Source: Hymenopus coronatus (lineage: Eukaryota > Arthropoda > Insecta > Mantodea > Hymenopodidae). From it: 64,000 bases of DNA. Below, piece after piece: positions 11,086 to 22,604 of the stretch. The position numbers were made by a program, and so were the translations under genes. The stretch is taken from the NCBI GenBank assembly GCA_030762935.1, contig CM060899.1, forward strand, positions 12,817,001 through 12,881,000, read 5' to 3'. The first letter of the stretch is position 1. Every line of letters begins with the position of its first letter. The notes under the pieces were generated by a model, which did not search any database, was not told the DNA's origin, and saw only the letters and a program-made list of their open reading frames with translations.

Positions 11086-11530
11086 CTTTTCCTATGTAGA
11101 TCTTGTCACAATCTAAATATTTGATCTGATTTACCTCAGGTTTTTCCTATGTAGATCTTGTCACAATCTAAATATTTGATCTGATTTACCTCAGGTTTTT
11201 CCTATGTAGATCTTGTCACAATCTAAATATTTGATCTGATTTACCTCAGGTTTTTCCTATGTAGATCTTGTCACAATCTAAATATTTGATCTGATTTACC
11301 TCAGGTTTTTCCTATGTAGATCTTGTCACAATCTAAATATTTGATCTGATTTACCTCAGGTTTTTCCTATGTAGATCTTGTCACAATCTAAATATTTGAT
11401 CTGATTTACCTCAGGTTTTTCCTATGTAGATCTTGTCACAATCTAAATATTTGATCTGATTTACCTCAGGTTTTTCCTATGTAGATCTTGTCACAATCTA
11501 AATATTTGATCTGATTTACCTCAGGTTTTT
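11086..11530. repeat. 55-bp minisatellite, 8 copies, inside the Penelope GIY-YIG region
   Basis: The 10-mer CCTATGTAGA recurs at 11091, 11146, 11201, 11256, 11311, 11366, 11421 and 11476, an exact 55-bp period, and the copies look identical. On the minus strand each unit reads VNQIKYLDCDKIYIGK, the catalytic signature region of a GIY-YIG nuclease. Because 55 is not a multiple of 3, the frame shifts at every copy, so the array cannot be a functional protein repeat. Identity among units suggests recent expansion or homogenisation. Confidence 0.9.
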
Positions 11531-12780
11531 CATTTGCTTATGGTTTGTCCAGTTTGTTGGATTTAATTAAGATTTTTATAGAGAATCTATTCTGACGAGC
11601 TAAGATGACATGTTTTTTGAAAATCATTTGGAATTTATGCTTAGCAGCAGAATGAAAGGTATGCTTCTTGGGTTGCGTGTCCTGTTTCTGATTGTTGACT
11701 GTGGTGATTTCTTTCAAATGGTTATGTGAATTTATTTTTTAATTTTTCTGTGCACTGTTGCTCTATTGAATGTACTACATTCTGCTATTCTGATGATTTC
11801 ATATATTCTTTGTTGTATTCCATGTTACTGAAAAGTAAGGTAATTATCCTATGGGTGAGACTATTGACTATGGCATTCTTGTGTTGTCCAGAATTAAAAC
11901 CGTTGGCTTTTAGGTAGTTAGGTGACATTCCTGAAGATGTCAAATTCAGTTCTATTGTATGTTTTATAAATTTCAGGTCTAGGAAGGACAATATGGTGTC
12001 GTTTTGTGCTTCCATAGTAAATGTTATTATATTCTCTTGAATATTGAGTGGTTTTAAAGCATCATTTATGAATCTGCTGCTAACCATTGCAAGTACATCA
12101 TCTATATAATGATACCATTGTTTGAAGATGTGCGTGAAGCTTTCTGTAATATTTATTTCTAAGTTGCTCACATATAGCTAATAGTTGTCCATTATTAGTC
12201 ATAAATTTTGTTGGTAATATTTTCCAAGGAACTTAAATATTCACTGTTCAATTTAATGTGTGCAACATGTTTTAATTCCTCTATTTCAGTCTATTGAGAT
12301 TTAAAGATGAAAGTCAGTGTTTCTAACACATGAGGAGCTCTTTCTGGGGAAGACTTGGAAGTAGGACCTCAAAGTCAAAAGATGAAGTTTAGAGTCATCA
12401 CATAAATGAATGTCTTTTATTTTCTCAAATAACTTAAAAGAATTTTTAATGCTTAGGCTTTCAAAAGCACGAAAAGCTATGAATCTGTTATTGAGCCACT
12501 TAGCTAGCTTATATCAGGGATGTTTATGTAACTTCTGATTGGTCGCATTTTATCATCAAGTTCAATGATTTTTGGTACACCATAGATTTTGGCAGGGTTT
12601 GGGCTATCAGGCTTAATTCTAAAATGTTTCTGCAGATGATGTTGCTGTCTTAGATAGCTGTATTGACCTCTTGTATACATCTGTATATGGGATTGCACTT
12701 GATTTCAATAAAGAATTTATTCTATATGTGAAATAGCATTCTTTCAATATATTTGTCTTGGTCAATATGACTATAGTGGG

Positions 12781-13285
12781 CTGCACCGTGGCCGAGTAGT
12801 TAGACCACTTTCCTCTCACCTAGATGACCGGGTTCAATCCGAGGTGACTGCATGTGAGATTTGTGGTAGACAAAGCGGTCCAGGGGCGGGCTTTCTCCAT
12901 GTTCTGCGGTTTCCCCCACCATTGCATTCCACCGGTGCTCCATCTTCATTTCAGGCCACACCGTGGCCAAGTGGTTAGACCACTCGCCTCTCACCTAAGT
13001 AGCCCAGGTTCGATCCCAAGTGACTACATGTGCGATTTGTGGTGGATAAAGCGGTGCTGGGCAGGTTTTCTCCAGGTTCTCTGGTTTCCCCCACCATCGC
13101 ATTCTACCAGTGCTCCATCTTCATTCATGTATCATCAATGTCACCACCTGCAGTGCCATAAGTAGTTAAAGCAGGCTTTAAACACTACCAAAAAAAAATC
13201 TTCATTTCATGTATCACCAGTGTCGTCACCTGTGGTGGTGTGGTAGTAAAAGTGGGAGTTAAATATTATTAAAAAAAAAAAAAAC
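12781..13285 (+). repeat. SINE-A copy, split by a second SINE-A
   Basis: This tRNA-derived SINE has A-box-like TGGCCGAGTAGTTAG and B-box-like GGGTTCAATCC. Its 5' part is 12781-12953 and its 3' part 13198-13285, ending in an A-run. The interruption is the copy at 12954-13197. It lies inside the Penelope RT region: reading across the gap on the minus strand restores the Penelope frame. TAAGTG/TATAGTG-like words at the outer borders may be its own target duplication. Confidence 0.8.
12954..13197 (+). repeat. SINE-A copy inserted into SINE-A, with target duplication
   Basis: A full-length copy of about 244 bp, with A box TGGCCAAGTGG, B box GGTTCGATCCC, body and terminal A-run. It is bracketed by the 12-bp word ATCTTCATTTCA at 12942-12953 and 13198-13209, a target-site duplication typical of LINE-driven retroposition. 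Transcription would be by RNA polymerase III from the internal boxes. Confidence 0.85.
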
Positions 13286-13730
13286 ATAAGTGTTTGCCAT
13301 GTCTGCTTTCATACATACTACATTCTATGAGTTCAGAAATCATACTATATTCTTGTATAAAATTTGTCTGAAGATAGTGTTCTTGATGTCTTCTAAAGGT
13401 TTTTTGCATTCATTTCTATGCATGCTTTTTCATTCTAGAATAGTTTTGTAATAGATGTTTCAATGTCCACTATATATTTTACTACATCATTTTCAAAGCC
13501 AACACAAATTTTTAAGGTTTTATTTATAAAATTAATTTCTGCGGAACTAAAGCTTTCTAAAAAATTAAATATTAACTGCATAGAGTTTTTTTGATCTTTT
13601 GCTCTTTGTGGAAATAACAGTTTAACTTTTATTTCTATTCTCTTAACTTTTTTAACAACATGCAACAATTTATTCAAATGCTTTCTTTTCAAAATTCTCT
13701 CAAGTAAAGTTGCTAAATGTTTATGTAACT

Positions 13731-15463
13731 TTAAGATGCAAGCTGTATAATTTCAAATCAATGCATGGTAGTTTAGTATAATGCTTGGAGATATAATGCT
13801 ACTGGTTTTCAGATTTTGCTTTGAGTGTTCAGTCCATCTCCACAAAATTTAATTTCAAATTTGTTTTCACTGTGTTAGGATCCTTTTTCATTGAATTGTG
13901 AGTTTCCTGTTTATAGCCCCAGCATCTTATGTACCTCGACACCCAGATTATTAGTATAGGGGAATCAAGTTTTTACCTCTCCTCATCACTGTGGCTGTCT
14001 TTCTATGTATATGAAGCATTTCTTTGTGAATTTTCCTATATACTTGTCTGTAGCACATATTGATTTTCTGAACATATGTTTTGCTACTTCCATGTTCTGT
14101 AGAGCAAACAATTTATCTAGTATATTTTCAGTCTTAAGTTGATCCTTGCCAAAAGAAAACCCAAGCAACCAATGCACTGTTATAATTTAGCCTTCCACCA
14201 TTCTCACCAGCATTCATGACCATGTGGCACATAAACACAACATATTTATGTGAAATGAACAGAGCCCTTATTCCAACATTTTAAATAGTGACTAAAATAT
14301 TATGTTAGATATAATGTTGATATTATTGATAGTCATAGAAAATAAATGAGTGCAGTTATATTAATAAACTTTAAAAAAAAACATGAGCACAAAAATAATT
14401 ACATGTATGTAGTAACTTACCAGTCATTTGCCTTCTGGGAGTGGCTCTATTCTCTCCAGATCAGAATTGTCATCTAAGCTGTTTGTGCTACTGCTTTCTA
14501 CTCCAAGGTTGATAATCAGGTTATCAACGATGTCATTAAACTATCCTTCTTCCAAAACCGCACTTCTTCTTTCATTATGTATGGCACTTTATGAATTGCT
14601 GGGGACTCAAGTATAAAAAGAAATTGTACACTGTTACTTAAATTACATTCTTCACAAAATTGTTAGATTCTTCCATCGCATATTTCACTTACTTTCTTTT
14701 TTTTCCTGGTGTAACCACATTTTCCGTTTCACATTTTTGTTTTTAGCTAGCGCTGTTTATAATTGTACCTGAAACACAGTTAACTCAAAAGTTAATTTCA
14801 CCAAATCTTTTACAGGATGAGTTGGATATTTATCACAAAATTTACAATTAACATTCAAAGCCAGAGTTTTCTCAGCGATAATCAATGGTTTATGAGCCTT
14901 ATGGTTTATGTTATCTTGATGAAGATGCAAAAATTCTCAGCGACTCCTCCATGATGCTAAACATCAATGAATAGCAACTGTTACTGTGTAAACAATATTG
15001 TAGAAATCAGATGACTCATATGAATAGCATGTTGGGATTGTAGCTCTGTTTAATGATATAAATTGGCGTCAATTTAACTCTTAGGTATTTGTATAAAATA
15101 TTATACCATTTAAGAATAAATTCATTCTGTAATTTAGATGATCAGTGTGGAAATACACTCTTGCATGCACTGCTACTGTATTGCATCATGGTGTACTGGC
15201 CACATGAATCTGTTTTGACGCAGATCAACATAAGAGTGAATAGAAAATAGATCTTAATTCTTTTCTCCATTACTTGGTTTTGTTATACTCCAATATTTAA
15301 AGAAATTTTATATGTTTATTTCTACATATCTTCTAATATCATATCCAGTTTATAGACAAATCCAACCTAATACTTTAGAAAATAACCATGTGAATTAGGA
15401 CCTTTAATTTGAGGGTCTCTATGAATGATTACATAAAACTATAATTTTTATATTTTGTTTTAG
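13731..15463. other. Rest of intron 1
   Basis: No clear element. The minus-strand frame at 13986-14177 may be further N-terminal Penelope debris, but it has no diagnostic motif. The intron ends in TATTTTGTTTTAG, a good acceptor. Confidence 0.4.
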
Positions 15464-15495
15464 GATGGGGAGTTACATCCAGTAAAATCTTCAAG
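15464..15495 (+). CDS. C2H2 zinc-finger protein, coding exon 2 (32 bp micro-exon)
   Basis: A polypyrimidine tract plus TAG precedes 15464, and AAG|GTAAGA follows 15495. Read in the phase handed on by exon 1, it encodes DGELHPVKSS plus two bases of the next codon. The single A at the start of exon 3 completes that codon as arginine. The perfect phase fit on both sides is the evidence that this very small exon is real. A similar short linker exon after an acidic N-terminus is a plausible layout for this kind of gene, but I know no specific homologue. Confidence 0.7.
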
Positions 15496-15699
15496 GTAAG
15501 ATTTTGAGTGATGCTTCTGCTTCTTGTATCAAATGCTCCTTTAACTCTTATATTTATTATTAGGTAACTAATTTGAGTCAAATATGGACACTATTGTTTC
15601 AGTTAGTTTATTTCTGGATGCATTTCAAAGACATCAGTGGCTGTTTGGCTTAAGAAGGGGAGGTTCCTATCATAATTCTATCTGTACTGCCATCTGGTT

Positions 15700-16160
15700 T
15701 TCTTGGGGGTAATCTTAAGATGTCTGCTGGTGGTGTTTTAAAATACATACTCTGTGCACATTTTTCCTAATGTGTATCCATTCCCAAATTGCTAGTTCAG
15801 TTATGGCTTTTACATGTTTAATGAGTTTGATGTCCAGTTTGATGTTGTGTTGTGATGTCCAGAAGTGATGTGATACTGCAGATTTGTCTGTTTGCTTGAT
15901 TTTAATGTTCCTGAGGTGTTCTTTCAATCTTGTTTGAAGGTTTCTCTTAGGTCTGTCCAATGTAAATTTTGGGGCAATCCTCATAGTTTATTTTGTAAGT
16001 GCCAGATTTTGATTTATTTGGTATGGTGTCTTTTAGTGGGTGGATTAATAGGTTCCTGAGGTTGTATTTGTTTTGAAGTGCTAGCTCTATACTATGATAG
16101 ATTTTTTTTGCATTTGCTGTGTATCTGTGAGTGGAACCTGAATTTATTATATTTTAGGTT
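15700..16160 (-). pseudogene. Penelope-like element, GIY-YIG 3' piece
   Basis: The minus strand reads KSGTYKINYEDCPKIYIGQT (about 16018-15960), the GIY-YIG nuclease core. It is followed by NLQTRLKEHLRNIKIKQ, DKSAVSHHFW and LAIWEWIHI (15950-15740). Only the C-terminal endonuclease half is present, with an in-frame stop between the core and the arginine-bearing helix. It lies in intron 2, antisense to the host gene. Confidence 0.75.
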
Positions 16161-16204
16161 TGGGTTGGCTCTTGTGGATGTCGTGTGGTGATACCTTTAA
16201 TCCC

Positions 16205-16465
16205 TTTTTCTTTTCTTTTTTCTTTTCCCCCAAATCTAAGATACAGTAAATTCACGTTCCACTCACAAAGACGCAACAAATTCAAAAAACTGTTCCAAAG
16301 TCATAATATAACCCAGGAACCTATTGAATCACCCATTAAAAGACACCAAATTAAACAAATCAAAATCTGGCATTTAACAAATAAACTACGAGGAATGTCA
16401 CAAAATTTACATTGGGCAGACTAAGAGAAACTTTCAGAAAAGATTGAAAGAGAACTGATCATCAC
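16205..16465 (+). pseudogene. Penelope-like element piece, head-to-head with its neighbour
   Basis: The + strand reads NKFKKLFQSHNI, KIWHLTNKLRGM and QNLHWAD, and then a frame-shifted FQKRLKE-type block. It is the same Penelope segment as 16160-15700, but in the opposite orientation. The two share CTAARATA, AATTCAsGTTCCACTCACA and downstream words, and face each other around 16165-16225. Confidence 0.65.
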
Positions 16466-16739
16466 AATCAGACTTTGTTACAGTTGATTTTGTCTTCCTA
16501 TCAAATTTTCCTGATTGTTAACCTCTCACCTATATACCCAACTAAGAGACTGTTTTTTGTGTGCCTGATTTCTGCATGACTCTTATCTAATCTTATATTT
16601 AGTTTTAGCATTTCTTTACTATTTTCCTCATAGTTCCACATGCATTTGTGCCATTATTATAAAACCAGTCAAATAAGAATAGGCTAGTATACCAATTATC
16701 TAGCCAAGGTTGTGATCTACATACAAGTTAACTATCATT

Positions 16740-17045
16740 AAGAACTGTACCACAGCGTTAGAAACTCCATATGTCCTTTCTATGCATATGTTATGGCTGC
16801 CCCAGTGTAAATAATAAAGTCCAATATGTAGCCAGTTTCAGAGTCACACACATCAAATACGTTAATTCAAAACCTGTTCCTTTTCGATGGAATACATTGA
16901 GCAATGTCCCTTGAAAGTACCAAGCTCTGACCAATACAGACATCCTAGAAAGGTTTAAATACCTCCCTATCAGTATTTCTGAGGTGGTCAATAATGGGTT
17001 TAGGCTTATGTAATCTGTCCCCCAGTAGCTGAGATATGTTTTCAG
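16740..17045 (-). pseudogene. piggyBac-like transposase fragment
   Basis: The minus strand reads HLRNTDREVFKPF, GQSLVLSRD, QCIPSKRNRF, then INVFDVCDSETGYILDFI and IYTGAA, close to the conserved piggyBac catalytic-core block. It is a paralogue of the relic at 1745-2770. Only this block survives, with stops in frame. Confidence 0.7.
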
Positions 17046-18172
17046 TGAAGTACAATATACTTAAAAGTAAAAGATGAACATGTCTCACTGAATGGTATTG
17101 TCACTGCCAGTGCACTAGCTGCAGCTAAAGTGTTAGACATAGAATATTTTTCCAAGTACTGAACTCTAAAATTAAACAAAAAATATAAATTAAGAAAAAT
17201 TTAGTATGAACAAAGGCAACAATAATCATGTCTGCTCATTGAACTATTCTGAGTGCAGTGCTGGCATGGGAAATGAAGGTGCTGAGAACAATTTTTAATG
17301 ATCAGGGAGTGAAATGATATGTTACATTATTTACCTGGGCATTTAAAGGGCCTTTTAAAAGTATAGAATGCAAAAGAATATAATGACACTAAAATGAACA
17401 ATTTGGGGCTTGTTGTGGACCAGTTTAAAAATGAATGGGTATAAAACTGAGAAAGCATTGCAAGAACTTGAAGGGGGAAAAAAGAAACTTTCTGATGGGA
17501 AGGCTTTGACAGAACATGGGAGGCAGATTGATGCTAAAATAAACTATCTAATTGAAAGTGTAATTGGTCTATCAGGAGAAATTTAAAAAGTGAAGATGAT
17601 ATGAGGCAGAGAATATTGAATACTTATTTCTTTAAGTTGTCACTGACAATAACTTGCATCACAGACTTTGTCCGGTGGTCTCTGCTTTGTAATGTAGTTA
17701 TTGAAAAGCTGAAGGTACAGATAAAACATATTCACATAAGCATTTTGTGCTAGAACAGACCCAGCAGGTGAACTCCCATAAACCCCAATCATCACAGAAC
17801 CAGTCCTATGGGAACTGAAATCTATATCAAGGACCTCAGTAATCCAGAGTTATTAAAGAAAAGTCATGTGCATATAGAGAATCAAATGAAAAGTTTAAAT
17901 AATTGTATATGGGAGCAAATAGCAAAAAAAATTTTTTGCTGGTCTAAAAAGAATGCAAATAGGCATATTGAATGCTGTTATAGGTTTTAATGATGGGGCT
18001 GAGCCAAGATGAAAGTTTTACTCAAACTGGGTGTAGCACTAAGCTTCAACATAAAGAAAAGTTGACAAAAGTGACTCATTTAAGAGGCTCTTCAATGTCA
18101 GCAAGAGAACCAAGATTGAATTGAAGATAGTAACTTTATAATCCTGAATTAGTATTACTATTTAAATTAAAT
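17046..18172. other. Intron 2 sequence, nothing recognised
   Basis: AT-rich with chance-sized frames only. Confidence 0.4.
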
Positions 18173-18173
18173 A

Positions 18174-19723
18174 CAGTGCGTCTGCAAAGTCGTGAAGCAC
18201 TTTTGATAGGTCACAGGAAAGCAACAAACAAGATGGAAAAGCGAACTCTTCAGCAAATACCACCACTAAGTTTCACATCTATTCGGTGTCGTTTGATTTG
18301 AGCTCCCTTTGTTGCTCTACATTAATCTAAACAAAAATCAATTTCTTCCCACAAACAGTTAAGGATGTCTGTGATTCTCTGTTTCAATTGATTAATGTCA
18401 TTGATATGTTCACTGTACACAGTTTGCTTCACATAATCCAGTAAGTAAGAATACAAGGACATGAGATCTGGCCATGACTTGACAGAACCCCTGCTTAATC
18501 ACTGCTAGGAGAATATGGTGTTCAGAAACTCACGTACAATGTTGGTGTAGTGTGAAGCAGCACCATCATGTTGAAAGATGACACCTTCAGGAAATTGTGG
18601 CACTGCATACAGTTTCAACAGATCAAGGTAGTTTGCTGAAATTACGGTCTCTTCTGCAAAGAAAAATGGTCCTAACACCTTATCATGTATTAGGCCACAC
18701 CACGTGTTGACTTTAGGACTGTCATGGTCATACTCTTTGTAGACATGAGGGTTTTCAGCCAGCCCATATTCAGGCATTTTGGTGATGAACATCTCCACTA
18801 ACATGGAACGTTGCCTTAATGCCAAACACAATCGTCTGCAGAAATGGATTTGCACTGTCTATCTTATGTAGTATATATATCTGTAGCAAACGTGAATCAT
18901 TTGGGCGGCTCCATGGTCGAGTGGTTAGACCATTTGCCTCTCACCTAGACGGCCTAGGTTTGATCCCAAGCGACTGCAGGTGAGATTTGTGGTGGACCAA
19001 GCGACGCTGGGGCGGGTTTTCTCTGGTTTGCCCCACCATCACATTCCACTAGTGCTCCATCTTCATTCATGTATTATTAGTGTCACCACCTGTGGGGCCA
19101 TAAATAGTTAAAGCAGGCGTTAGACACTACTGTGAGTCATTTGGGTCTATTGATTGCTTTGATAGCATGCAACAGCTGCAGTTTGTAACCGTTAAACATA
19201 GATGTTTCTTTAACACCTTAGGAACTATCATCTTGCTTAGGTGAAATTCTCAAGTACACACACACAGGCTGGTTTTTAGGGCTCCTTAGGTAACTCTCCC
19301 GTATTGTCTCTACAGACTCCTCACTGACTGATGGCCTGTCAGAATGGGGTTTGTCCAACAAACTGCCAGCATCCTTCAACTGCTTATCCCACCATTGAAT
19401 GTTATTCCTATGTGGTAGTGGTTTATTGTACACGCGATGATATGCACATTGCGCTTTGATCATGGATTCAAATTTAACAAGCCACTGAACACACTGAACT
19501 TTCCTCTGTACGGTCCACATCTTGACTGGCATAGCATGTATGGGCAGAGCCATTGCACAGTTTGTGGTGTTGCATCATCACCTGCATGTACACACACTTG
19601 CACATCATGTTACGGAAACTTAGAGAGTTTTCCCTGTATTTGGTGAAAATTTCATCTGTCTATCTTGTTTCGTTGCTTAACTATGACCGATCAAAGGTGC
19701 ACAATGACTTTACAAATGCACTG
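18174..19723 (-). mobile_element. Tc1/mariner-superfamily element with terminal inverted repeats
   Basis: The left end CAGTGCGTCTGCAAAGTCG and the inverse of the right end, CAGTGCATTTGTAAAGTCA, match over about 60 bp with substitutions. Both then share GCACyTTTGAT, GGTCA, AAGCAAC and CAAGAT. TA lies beside each end. The minus strand encodes an N-terminal HTH segment (19553-19218, starting MALPIHAMPVKMWTVQRKVQ). After an inserted SINE comes a DDE segment with VNTWCGLIHD and IFQHDGAASHY (18855-18505). The second motif holds a catalytic aspartate. The N-terminal segment resembles the insect transposase HTH family usually labelled DUF4817. Frames are broken. Confidence 0.75.
18906..19131 (+). repeat. 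SINE-A copy with target duplication, inside the Tc1-like element
   Basis: It carries A box TGGTCGAGTGG and B box GGTTTGATCCC, then the family body. It is flanked by GTGAATCATTTGGG (18892-18905) and GTGAGTCATTTGGG (19132-19145), 13 of 14 identical. The usual A-tail is nearly lost. Confidence 0.85.
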
Positions 19724-19729
19724 TGTAGT

Positions 19730-20540
19730 GATACCTTTCATATTAAGGTTTCTAAGCATTAATTAACATTAGTAGAAAGAATGGATAGTGGAAGAAATAA
19801 TTAGTAAATTTAATGATATGTTTTTAAATTCTTTAATCAAGAAAAGGTACTACGATAATATATCATTTTTGTATATAACTATCTTACACTATATATGTTT
19901 TACTCAAAGTACCGCCATATTTTTATTTGCTCCTCAAAGAAGGAAGACGAAACCTTTCAGTCATGTCTTTCTTCCTCTCTAAGTCATAAGAAAAATTAAT
20001 TTTATGTATTCAGAACAGCTTAATGCTAATAGTTAATGTGGATTGTTGAAATAAAAACTTCATTCTGTCACCAGGGATAAGTAGCTGAGAAGTAAAAACG
20101 AAAACAGTGTTTTATTTACAATATATGACATCTGAAGAATCACTTTTTTGATAAAATAACTAAATCCTTGTATGTGTGTAGTCGAACACCTTAATGTAAT
20201 TTAGCCAACAGCTGATAATAGTAAGGTGTTAACTTACTCGTAATTCATTGATAGCAAGAGTAGGGTAAAGGTTATATGTGTCCTCAAAGAGATACAATAA
20301 ATTTATAATACATTTTTTGCAAAAGTTGGCCAAAATATTACCTACATTGGCAAAAGTTTGCCAAAATATGAGCTATTACTAGAAATGGTGCAAATATGAC
20401 TTTATATGCACAATCATTAAAATCTGAGCCCTAGGCAATAGATAGCACTACAACAAAATTTTAACTTTTATCGTGCCATGAAATAAAAATGTGTAACTTT
20501 TACTAATTTTGATCTCCTAAATCTGAATTTGAAGTCAGAA
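19730..20540. other. Intron 2 sequence, nothing recognised
   Basis: AT-rich. A few short direct words around GTTTGCCAAAATAT (20330-20390), no element. Confidence 0.35.
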
Positions 20541-20549
20541 ATACCCTAT

Positions 20550-20880
20550 CACGTACCATTTTATGGCAACCATATTGAATATTTTGATTAAAATTGTATA
20601 TTTTTTTCATAAATGTAGTTACAGAATCAAAATTTTACTACATTCAGTGTTCATATAACAAAAATTGTGTGTTTTAATGTACTCTACATTTTTTGTGCCC
20701 TATGTTTTTGTCCATCTCTTATGGTTTGCTAGTTATACAAAATTTCCTAAAATTCATTCACAATAAAATAGGTAGTCTTCAGAGGCTATTGGGGGTGAGC
20801 GGATTTTCTTGAAAATATTTGTGTCGCATCTTAGGAAACATAAATACCAACTTTGCTTTACACCTGTCTTTTCATTTTTG
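20550..20880 (-). repeat. Partial arm of the foldback repeat family
   Basis: This segment is the inverse of the inner part of 21730-22100. Shared words after reverse complement include GATGGACAAAAAC, AGCCTCTGAAGACTA and TTTTCAAGAAAAT. It lies in tandem with the left arm of the palindrome that follows. Confidence 0.6.
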
Positions 20881-21450
20881 AGCTGCAATAAATTATTGTT
20901 GAAAAGCTTAGGCTTCTATTTACTTCATGCTAATCAAGAAAAAAATAGCAGAATAAGTCTTATTACTTGCTTATTGTAAGTAGAAGTGATAGTCAAAAGT
21001 TGGTTGCTATGTGATGGAAGTTTCTTGTTTGTATAGACACAGTTGACAAATTTCTGTATGAGAAGAGTATAAGTTTTTCAAAGCTGAAATCAATAATAAG
21101 GAATACCTCAAAAACGATCAACTCCATGAAAAAAATGTATATGACATAAATTGTGTGTGTTTTATTGTGATTTACATTTTTTGTGTTGTTTACCAGTTAT
21201 GCAAAATTCAATAAAAATTATCCAGAATAAAGAGGTCTTTAGAGGTTATTTCCAGAAAATTCAAGACATACACTTTATTTGTCATTTAATATCTTAAATA
21301 TAAGAAATTATCAAAATTTTTCTTATAAAGGGCAGTTTGGTTTGGGGGGGATTTTCTTGAAAATCGTGTCACATCCTAGGAAGATACCAAACTTAATACC
21401 AAGTTTGGTATTCAATGGTTTCTTTGTTTTTGAGCTATGTTGTCCACAGA

Positions 21451-21472
21451 CACACACACACACACACACACA
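21451..21472. repeat. (CA)n microsatellite in the left foldback arm
   Basis: About 11 CA units. The mirrored partner is the longer GT tract at 21637. Confidence 0.9.
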
Positions 21473-21627
21473 GATCTTTTTCCAAAAATGCTTTTCTTGG
21501 ATTCAGGGAGACCCAAAACATGTATTTCTGATGAATCTCTGTATCAAATTTTTGGGTGGAATGCAATGCTTTCTGTATACACTATGTGCATAGAGAAAGT
21601 AAAAAAGCATTTTTGGAATAAGGTCCA

Positions 21628-21636
<9 letters not shown>

Positions 21637-21680
<44 letters not shown>

Positions 21681-21685
21681 GTGTC
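21637..21685. repeat. (GT)n microsatellite in the right foldback arm
   Basis: About 24 GT units with one C interruption near the end. It is the inverted counterpart of the CA tract. Confidence 0.9.
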
Positions 21686-22604
21686 TGAGAACAGCTTAGC
21701 TCAAAAACAAATAGACTATTAAACTAGGTATATAAGGTTTGTATCTTCCAAGGGTGCGACACAAAGATTTTCAAGAAAATTTCCCCACCCCCAGCTTCCC
21801 TTTACATAGAACTTTTTTGGACAAATTTCATTTTTTCAAAAATGGCTATAATGATTTTGATTAAAATATTGTATATTAAAGATATTTACCTGACAAATAA
21901 AGTATATCATGAATTTTGTGGAAATAGCCTCTGAAGACTAGATTATTCTGCATGAATTTTACAGAATTTCGCATAACTGCTAAACCATAGGAGATGGACA
22001 AAAACTTACCACACAAATAATGTAGAGCACACATTTTGTGTTATATACATTTTTTCATGGAGTTGATCAGTTTTGAGATATTCCTTGTTATTGGTTTCAG
22101 CTTTAAAAAACATACTTTTCTTTTACAGGAATTTGTGAACTCCTGTCCAGACAAACAAAGTAACTTCAGAAACATAGCAGCCAGCTTTTGACTATCGCTT
22201 TAACCTCTGGTATGCCTTATTTCACTTCTACGTACAAGGAAGCAAGTTATAAGACTATTTCTGCTAATTTTTTCTCGATTAGCATGAAGCATAAGGTTTT
22301 AATAATTTGTTGCAGAGATATAGAGAAAGTCATGTGAATGGATCACATCAGATTTTTTTTTTTTATCAATATGAAACAATGCAATTCATACCCTCTGGCA
22401 TGCTTACGTGGATTTCCAGCATTGCTGTCCACTTGATACCTCATTATCTGTAAAAGATGCATCCCAAATTTAGACAAATTATTAAGTTTAGCACAAAGGA
22501 GTACAGATGTAACTTAATTTAATCAACATACCTCTTCCTCTGTCTGTGATAAGTTGAGATTTGTGGCTGGAAAATTAACCTATATGTTAATTGCTGATTT
22601 AAAA

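Larger units (their letters stand above)
10930..13730 (-). mobile_element. Penelope-like element, antisense in intron 1
   Basis: Penelope-like elements encode a telomerase-related reverse transcriptase joined to a GIY-YIG endonuclease. Reading the minus strand gives, in order: an N-terminal helical part with SSAEINFINKTLK and YIVDIETSIT (13692-13435); a block continuing across inserted SINEs; KIYGVPKI and MRPI (about 12590-12550); WYHYIDDVLAMV with the YxDD catalytic motif (about 12115-12085); FLDLKFIKHT; then LDCDKIYIG, the GIY-YIG core (11086-11530, expanded as an array); and RFRQKEHFRN and TDKSVAADHLW (about 11075-10980). Frameshifts and stops break it. Two SINE-A copies interrupt the RT part at 12781-13285. 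It lies antisense to the zinc-finger gene. Confidence 0.8.
20885..22365. mobile_element. Foldback-like element, imperfect palindrome about 1.45 kb
   Basis: The left arm (20885-21480) and right arm (21625-22365) are reverse complements with moderate divergence. Matching pairs include CTTATTACTTGC with GCAAGTTATAAG, CGATCAACTCCATGAAAAAA with TTTTTTCATGGAGTTGATC, and GGATTTTCTTGAAAATC with GATTTTCAAGAAAATTT. A (CA)n tract in the left arm (21451-21472) mirrors a (GT)n tract in the right (21637-21685). The spacer of about 150 bp is unique. No coding frame is supported. Solo arm-like copies occur at 29560-30395 and 30730-31310. Confidence 0.75.

Noticed and set aside
11086..11530. CRISPR-like array of regular repeats
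   Set aside because: The units are head-to-tail without spacers and lie in animal DNA within a Penelope element.
21437..21688. Small secreted or Cys-rich protein ending in CVCVCV
   Set aside because: The Cys-Val run is the GT microsatellite read in frame, inside a foldback arm.
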